Of a DNA stretch of 8,057 bases, positions 5,051-8,057 are shown piece by piece. Numbering within the stretch: position 1 is the first letter of the stretch; every line of letters begins with the position of its first letter. This stretch comes from Candidatus Methanomethylophilaceae archaeon (GTDB taxonomy: Archaea > Thermoplasmatota > Thermoplasmata > Methanomassiliicoccales > Methanomethylophilaceae): positions 1-8,057 of the forward strand of contig JAFPVN010000238.1 in NCBI GenBank assembly GCA_017395275.1, written 5' to 3'. The notes beneath the pieces are model-generated. The model had not been told where the DNA came from, made no database searches, and was given only the letters and a program-made list of their open reading frames with translations. The translations under genes and the position numbers were made by a program.

Positions 5051-5649
5051 TGCAACAAAATCAATATGATTACGAAGAAGATGGTACATACTGCTATCCT
5101 GGCACGGATGTGTTGAAAAACAAGTTGAACATCCATGACAAGGAGATATTGTCCGATGCCGAGCGTTCCATATCGCTGGTCAGGATGATAGAATTAGAAG
5201 AACATCCGATAAGGGGAAATTACGATCTAGGTCATCTCAAGAGAATTCATAAAGCTCTGTTCGGTGACATTTTTGAATGGGCAGGACAGTTGCGCACGGT
5301 TGATATCTCGAAAGGAACGATGTTCTGTAAGTGCGAGTACATCGAAAGCAATGCTAACAAACTATTCAGGGAACTAAAGGATGAGAACAATCTCATCGGT
5401 TTGAAGATGGAGGATATGGCATCTAGATTGGCATACTACCTTTGTGAGATCAATGCGATACATCCGTTCAGAGAAGGAAATGGGCGCACCCAGAGGTTGT
5501 TTGTAAAGCAATTGGCTTTCGATGCAGGTTATTACCTTGATTTCACCGGAATATCTGATGAGGAAATGATTAACGCCAGCGTCCGTGGATTCGTGCTGGA
5601 TTATTCATACATGGAATCTCTAATCAAACGTGGCATTTCAAAAGTGTAA
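5044..5649 (+). CDS. fic: Fic-domain AMP-transferase toxin
   Basis: A 201-residue Fic protein. The active-site loop HPFREGNGRTQR (140-151) is the full consensus HxFx[D/E]GNGRxxR: H140 is the catalytic base, E144 binds Mg and R151 contacts ATP. FEWAGQLRTVDISKG (77-91) is the target-docking flap region usual in this class. Such enzymes transfer AMP from ATP to a hydroxyl on target proteins; in VbhT and FicT homologues the targets are GyrB and ParE, but the archaeal target here is unknown. The N-terminus has no inhibitory motif, as expected with a separate antitoxin. An ATG at 5050 forms a TGATG overlap with the antitoxin stop and may be the true start; 5044 is the longer choice. All catalytic residues are intact, so activity is likely. 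Confidence 0.93.
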   Translation: MLMQQNQYDYEEDGTYCYPGTDVLKNKLNIHDKEILSDAERSISLVRMIELEEHPIRGNYDLGHLKRIHKALFGDIFEWAGQLRTVDISKGTMFCKCEYIESNANKLFRELKDENNLIGLKMEDMASRLAYYLCEINAIHPFREGNGRTQRLFVKQLAFDAGYYLDFTGISDEEMINASVRGFVLDYSYMESLIKRGISKV

Positions 5650-5686
5650 TGGTTGATATGTGATTGACTTATTGGCGGTGATGATG

Positions 5687-5694
5687 TATAATTA
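5687..5694 (+). promoter_or_regulatory. TATA box for the YdeI-like gene
   Basis: TATAATTA lies about 64 bases before the ATG at 5754, predicting a start near 5715 and a leader of about 40 bases that ends in AGAGGTGA (5741-5748), the ribosome site 5 bases before the ATG. It suggests a separate transcript from the Fic pair. Confidence 0.4.
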
Positions 5695-5753
5695 CTGATA
5701 AGGGTAAGCACTTAGCTTGCTCATGAAAATCGGAATTTGAAGAGGTGACGAAG

Positions 5754-6323
5754 ATGGATGCCAACATTCTTTCGGCAAAAAACAGAGGGGAATTCAGAGA
5801 ATGGCTTACAGAGAATGCCACATCTTCATCTGAATGCTGGGTGAATGTAAAACGCGGCAAACCCGTTTATGGTGATGTGTTCTATTACCTCGATGCTGTA
5901 GAGGAAGCTCTTTGCTTTGGCTGGATTGACAGTACGCATAAAGAGATCAATGGAGTCAGGATGCAGCGGTTTACGCCGAGAAAGAAAAACAGCCCATGGA
6001 CGGAACTGAACAAGGAACGTGTCCGCAGGCTGGAGAAGCTGAACTTGATGACGGATGCAGGTAGAGCTGTACTGCCTCCGATGGGGCCTCGCAGCTTCAA
6101 AGTCGATCCGGATATTAAAGCTGCGATGAAGGCTGCGAGGTGCTGGTCAACGTTCAAATTATTTCCACCGCTGTATCAGAGAATACGGGCATATAATGTT
6201 GCTTTCTACAAGAAGCGGAACCCAGAAATGTACGAGCAGACGCTGTTACATCTGATTTCCGAAACGAAGCAGGGACGGATGTTCGGAGAGTGGAACGACT
6301 ATGGGAGGCTTTTGAATTATTAA
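5754..6323 (+). CDS. YdeI/OmpD-associated family protein
   Basis: A 189-residue soluble protein of the YdeI/OmpD-associated (bacteriocin-protection) family. It has the family layout: EFREWLTENA (13-22), CWVNVKRGKP (28-37), the signature YLDAVEEALCFGWIDS (45-60), RFTPRKKNSPW (72-82), and the helical NKERVRRLEKLNLMTDAGR. Bacterial relatives are linked to resistance to antimicrobial peptides or stress, but the molecular activity is not known. The ATG at 5754 has AGAGGTGA 5 bases upstream; a GTG at 5745 would overlap that site and is less likely. It follows the Fic gene by about 100 bases and shares its AT-rich composition. It probably belongs to the same acquired segment next to the tRNA-Pro gene. 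Confidence 0.87.
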   Translation: MDANILSAKNRGEFREWLTENATSSSECWVNVKRGKPVYGDVFYYLDAVEEALCFGWIDSTHKEINGVRMQRFTPRKKNSPWTELNKERVRRLEKLNLMTDAGRAVLPPMGPRSFKVDPDIKAAMKAARCWSTFKLFPPLYQRIRAYNVAFYKKRNPEMYEQTLLHLISETKQGRMFGEWNDYGRLLNY

Positions 6324-6364
6324 ATTCTTATTCAAATGGGCGATTATACAGATCAAAATGTTAA

Positions 6365-6380
6365 ACGGATTTGAACCGCA
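6365..6380 (-). repeat. Isolated T-arm-like stem-loop next to the tRNA-Pro gene
   Basis: On the minus strand GCGG, loop TTCAAAT and CCGT form a short stem with three Watson-Crick pairs and one G-U pair, 31 bases past the tRNA 3' end. It duplicates the T-arm of the tRNA at 6425-6441 without the rest of a tRNA, as a target-site scar might. The gap 6324-6411 shows nothing else. Confidence 0.35.
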
Positions 6381-6411
6381 TAAGAGCCAGCAATCAGAAA
6401 TCGAAGGTTAA

Positions 6412-6487
6412 TGGTGGGCCCCCCCGGATTTGAACCGGAGTCTATGCCTCCCGAAGGCACAAGTATACCAAACTAACCCAAGGGCCC
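6412..6487 (-). tRNA. tRNA-Pro, anticodon CGG, CCA encoded
   Basis: The minus strand folds as a full cloverleaf. The acceptor stem GGGCCCT pairs with GGGGCCC (six Watson-Crick pairs and one G-U). The D-arm carries the GG pair in its loop. The anticodon stem GTGCC/GGCAT encloses the loop TTCGGGA with anticodon CGG at 34-36, which reads CCG for proline. The T-stem TCCGG/CCGGG closes TTCAAAT. The discriminator is A, followed directly by an encoded CCA (6412-6414). There is no intron. Length is 73 bases plus CCA. Its 3' end faces the AT-rich accessory segment, the usual orientation when a tRNA serves as an integration target. Confidence 0.95.
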
Positions 6488-6510
6488 GTTGAGGCCCCCT
6501 ATCCGCTCCA

Positions 6511-6519
6511 TTAATAAAA
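6511..6519 (-). promoter_or_regulatory. TATA box of the tRNA-Pro gene
   Basis: TTTTATTAA on the minus strand is centred about 28 bases before the tRNA 5' end, the normal distance for an archaeal promoter. The tRNA is therefore transcribed on its own. Confidence 0.6.
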
Positions 6520-6616
6520 GTGTTTGCTTCCGAAGGCCAGAGGCCGCAGCCCGTCCGTCGGAGGCAACGTCGATGGTGCTGGCGGGCCGATCGTTCCGCG
6601 GAATCCGACTACACCA

Positions 6617-6656
6617 AAATATAGTCCGATATCGGTAACGGACATCATCCGGAGGT
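6617..6656 (+). promoter_or_regulatory. TATA box and ribosome site of the S41-like gene
   Basis: AAATATAG (6618-6624 region) is a TATA box about 44 bases before the TTG start, and GGAGGT (6651-6656) is a strong ribosome site 7 bases before it. The site decides the start: an ATG at 6657 directly after it opens a different, wrong frame. Confidence 0.55.
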
Positions 6657-6663
6657 ATGCGGA

Positions 6664-8057
6664 TTGAGGTTCAACGTGCTCATCGTCATCGCTGTCGTCG
6701 CCGTTATCGGCGCAGCGTCGGCTCAGATGCTGTTCGCCGGAGACAAGCTGGAATGGCCGGACGACGATGCGGCCTACACCGAGAAGCAGCTTCCGACCTA
6801 TATGTTCACCCCGGAGGATAAGGACAGGTCCTCCATCACCGTCCGTTACTACGGCAACGAGCCCAGCGTACCCTACGTCAGCATCGCCGACTACTACATG
6901 AAGCTTCAGGGATACGGCATCTCCGTGAGGCATCTCGGGGACGGGCTGTTCGAACTGTCCAACGGCAGGGACGGCGGAGGGAAGGCGAGGCTGGACACCG
7001 TGAGGGGCACCCTCATGTCCGATGATTACGGTGCGTTCGCCATTGTAAGAGACCAGTACGACAGCGGTGCCGGACTCGACAACAGCCTGATCAGGACCGT
7101 CTCGGAAAAGGACCTCAACACTCCCGGGAAGGTCACCGTGGACCTCGGGAGGTACGGCATCGGCATGCATACCGACCGTGCCTCCGGAACGGTATGGCTT
7201 CCGCTGCCCACCGTCGCGGACCTGTTCATCAGCCCCAACAACTACTATGCGTCCTACGTCGGGGGCGCCGTCTATTTCATCGACAGCGATACGATGTCCG
7301 ATTACAGCCTCTATCTGAAGGACAAGCAGTACAGGGCATACATCGACGCATTCATGGGGGAGGACAGGACGAGGCCCGCCGATCTCATAGAGTACTCCTA
7401 CGGGGAGCTGTGCATGCTGTTCGACAGTTTCTACGGCAAGCCAGGGCTGGGAGCGATGTCCGAACTGCTGGCCGAGAAAGGTCTCGACGGGGCGCTGGCA
7501 TCGTACAGCGACGCCTCCCGCACGATAAGATCATACCTCAGGTCGGCCGATTACGGGGAGTACTGCGCCGGGCTCTGGAAGCTCTCCGCACTGATCTACG
7601 ACGGGGGACATACGCAGACGTCTCTCGGGCCCGCCTCCTTCGTCAACTACCTCATCCTGTACACCTACGATTACGACCTGCCGGACAGGATCCAGGACCT
7701 TGCGGACGCCATCCCCGTACCTGAATTGCCGGACATGGGCGCTGTCAGGGATGCCCTGACGGAACTCAGGCAGCAGACCTGGGATTTCCAGCATCTGTCG
7801 GGAGGTGTCAGGTACTATGAGCAGGGCGATACCGCCGTGTTCTCCTTCGACAAGTTCGACTACGATGACGCTGGTTGGGTCCGCTATCTCGGATCGGGAG
7901 GCGACCTCCCTGGCGATTGCATCGGCCAGATGTACGTTGCGCTGGGCATGGCATCGGGCAATCCGGACATCAGGAACTTCGTTATTGATCTCACCACCAA
8001 CACCGGCGGCAGGGTCTCAGACGTGGTGTTCATGAACGCGCTCATGAGTGCTAATGA
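6664..8057 (+). CDS. Exported S41-family peptidase-like protein, C-terminus cut off by the window edge
   Basis: The frame is open for 464 codons from TTG at 6664 to the right edge. Residues 2-20 (RFNVLIVIAVVAVIGAASA) form a signal peptide, with a possible cleavage near ASA-Q. The mature part has VPYVSIADYYMKLQGYGISV (about 70-90), the N-terminal layout of secreted S41 relatives. A long helical, Tyr- and Asp-rich middle follows, then NFVIDLTTNTGG near residues 439-449. This matches the DLRxNxGG strand-turn that precedes the catalytic Ser in S41 (C-terminal processing) peptidases. The Ser and Lys themselves lie beyond the window, so activity cannot be judged. No lipobox Cys is seen. TTG is chosen because GGAGGT lies 7 bases upstream and no in-frame ATG precedes the signal peptide. 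The family call is moderate. Confidence 0.7.
   Translation, partial: MRFNVLIVIAVVAVIGAASAQMLFAGDKLEWPDDDAAYTEKQLPTYMFTPEDKDRSSITVRYYGNEPSVPYVSIADYYMKLQGYGISVRHLGDGLFELSNGRDGGGKARLDTVRGTLMSDDYGAFAIVRDQYDSGAGLDNSLIRTVSEKDLNTPGKVTVDLGRYGIGMHTDRASGTVWLPLPTVADLFISPNNYYASYVGGAVYFIDSDTMSDYSLYLKDKQYRAYIDAFMGEDRTRPADLIEYSYGELCMLFDSFYGKPGLGAMSELLAEKGLDGALASYSDASRTIRSYLRSADYGEYCAGLWKLSALIYDGGHTQTSLGPASFVNYLILYTYDYDLPDRIQDLADAIPVPELPDMGAVRDALTELRQQTWDFQHLSGGVRYYEQGDTAVFSFDKFDYDDAGWVRYLGSGGDLPGDCIGQMYVALGMASGNPDIRNFVIDLTTNTGGRVSDVVFMNALMSAN

Noticed and set aside
1561..6487. An insertion sequence or transposon
   Set aside because: There is no transposase frame and no terminal inverted repeats bracketing the segment. 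The tRNA-end resemblance suggests site-specific integration instead.
6511..7170. A 219-codon minus-strand frame opposite the S41-like gene
   Set aside because: It is a shadow: it covers the tRNA promoter and the signal-peptide region of the plus-strand gene, which has a strong ribosome site and TATA box.

Overview
The window looks like a piece of a methanogen-type archaeal chromosome, most plausibly a host-associated member of the Methanomassiliicoccales (Thermoplasmata). The archaeal call rests on TATA boxes about 25 bases before leaderless starts (394-400 and 432-439) and before the tRNA gene (6511-6519), together with Shine-Dalgarno sites on other genes. The order-level call is an inference from gene content, composition and the absence of TAG among the nine visible stop codons. 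It is not proven here.

Layout. 1-370 (minus) is the start of a secreted protein that runs off the left edge. Divergent from it is a flavoprotein with an iron-sulfur-type cysteine motif (462-1010). A small zinc-ribbon membrane protein faces it (1115-1477, minus) and ends in a hairpin terminator. 1561-1665 is the first copy of a ~105-bp repeat, followed by a truncated DUF3800 gene (1761-1928). A nitrogen-oxide stress module comes next: a cysteine-rich HxlR regulator (1978-2334, minus), a divergent control region with evenly spaced TATC/GATA half-sites, hcp (2420-3949, hybrid cluster protein with all metal ligands present) and an HPP-family membrane protein (4027-4548). After a terminator, a gene-free stretch holds a tRNA-like minihelix (4643-4685) and the second repeat copy (4721-4828). 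That copy leads into an AT-rich accessory segment with a Fic antitoxin/toxin pair (4880-5649) and a YdeI/OmpD-associated protein (5754-6323). A complete tRNA-Pro(CGG) on the minus strand (6412-6487) closes the segment. From 6664 an exported S41-peptidase-like protein with a TTG start runs off the right edge.

How it fits together. The HxlR/hcp/HPP block has host-like GC-rich composition and reads as a small regulon for NO or hydroxylamine detoxification plus transport of a small anion, possibly nitrite. The DUF3800 fragment, Fic pair and YdeI gene are visibly AT-richer and look acquired. They lie among sequences resembling the T-arm and 3' end of a tRNA, as expected where elements have entered and left next to a tRNA gene, although no integrase is present. 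The least explained feature is the family of T-arm-like stem-loops and the 105-bp module that precedes each accessory unit.
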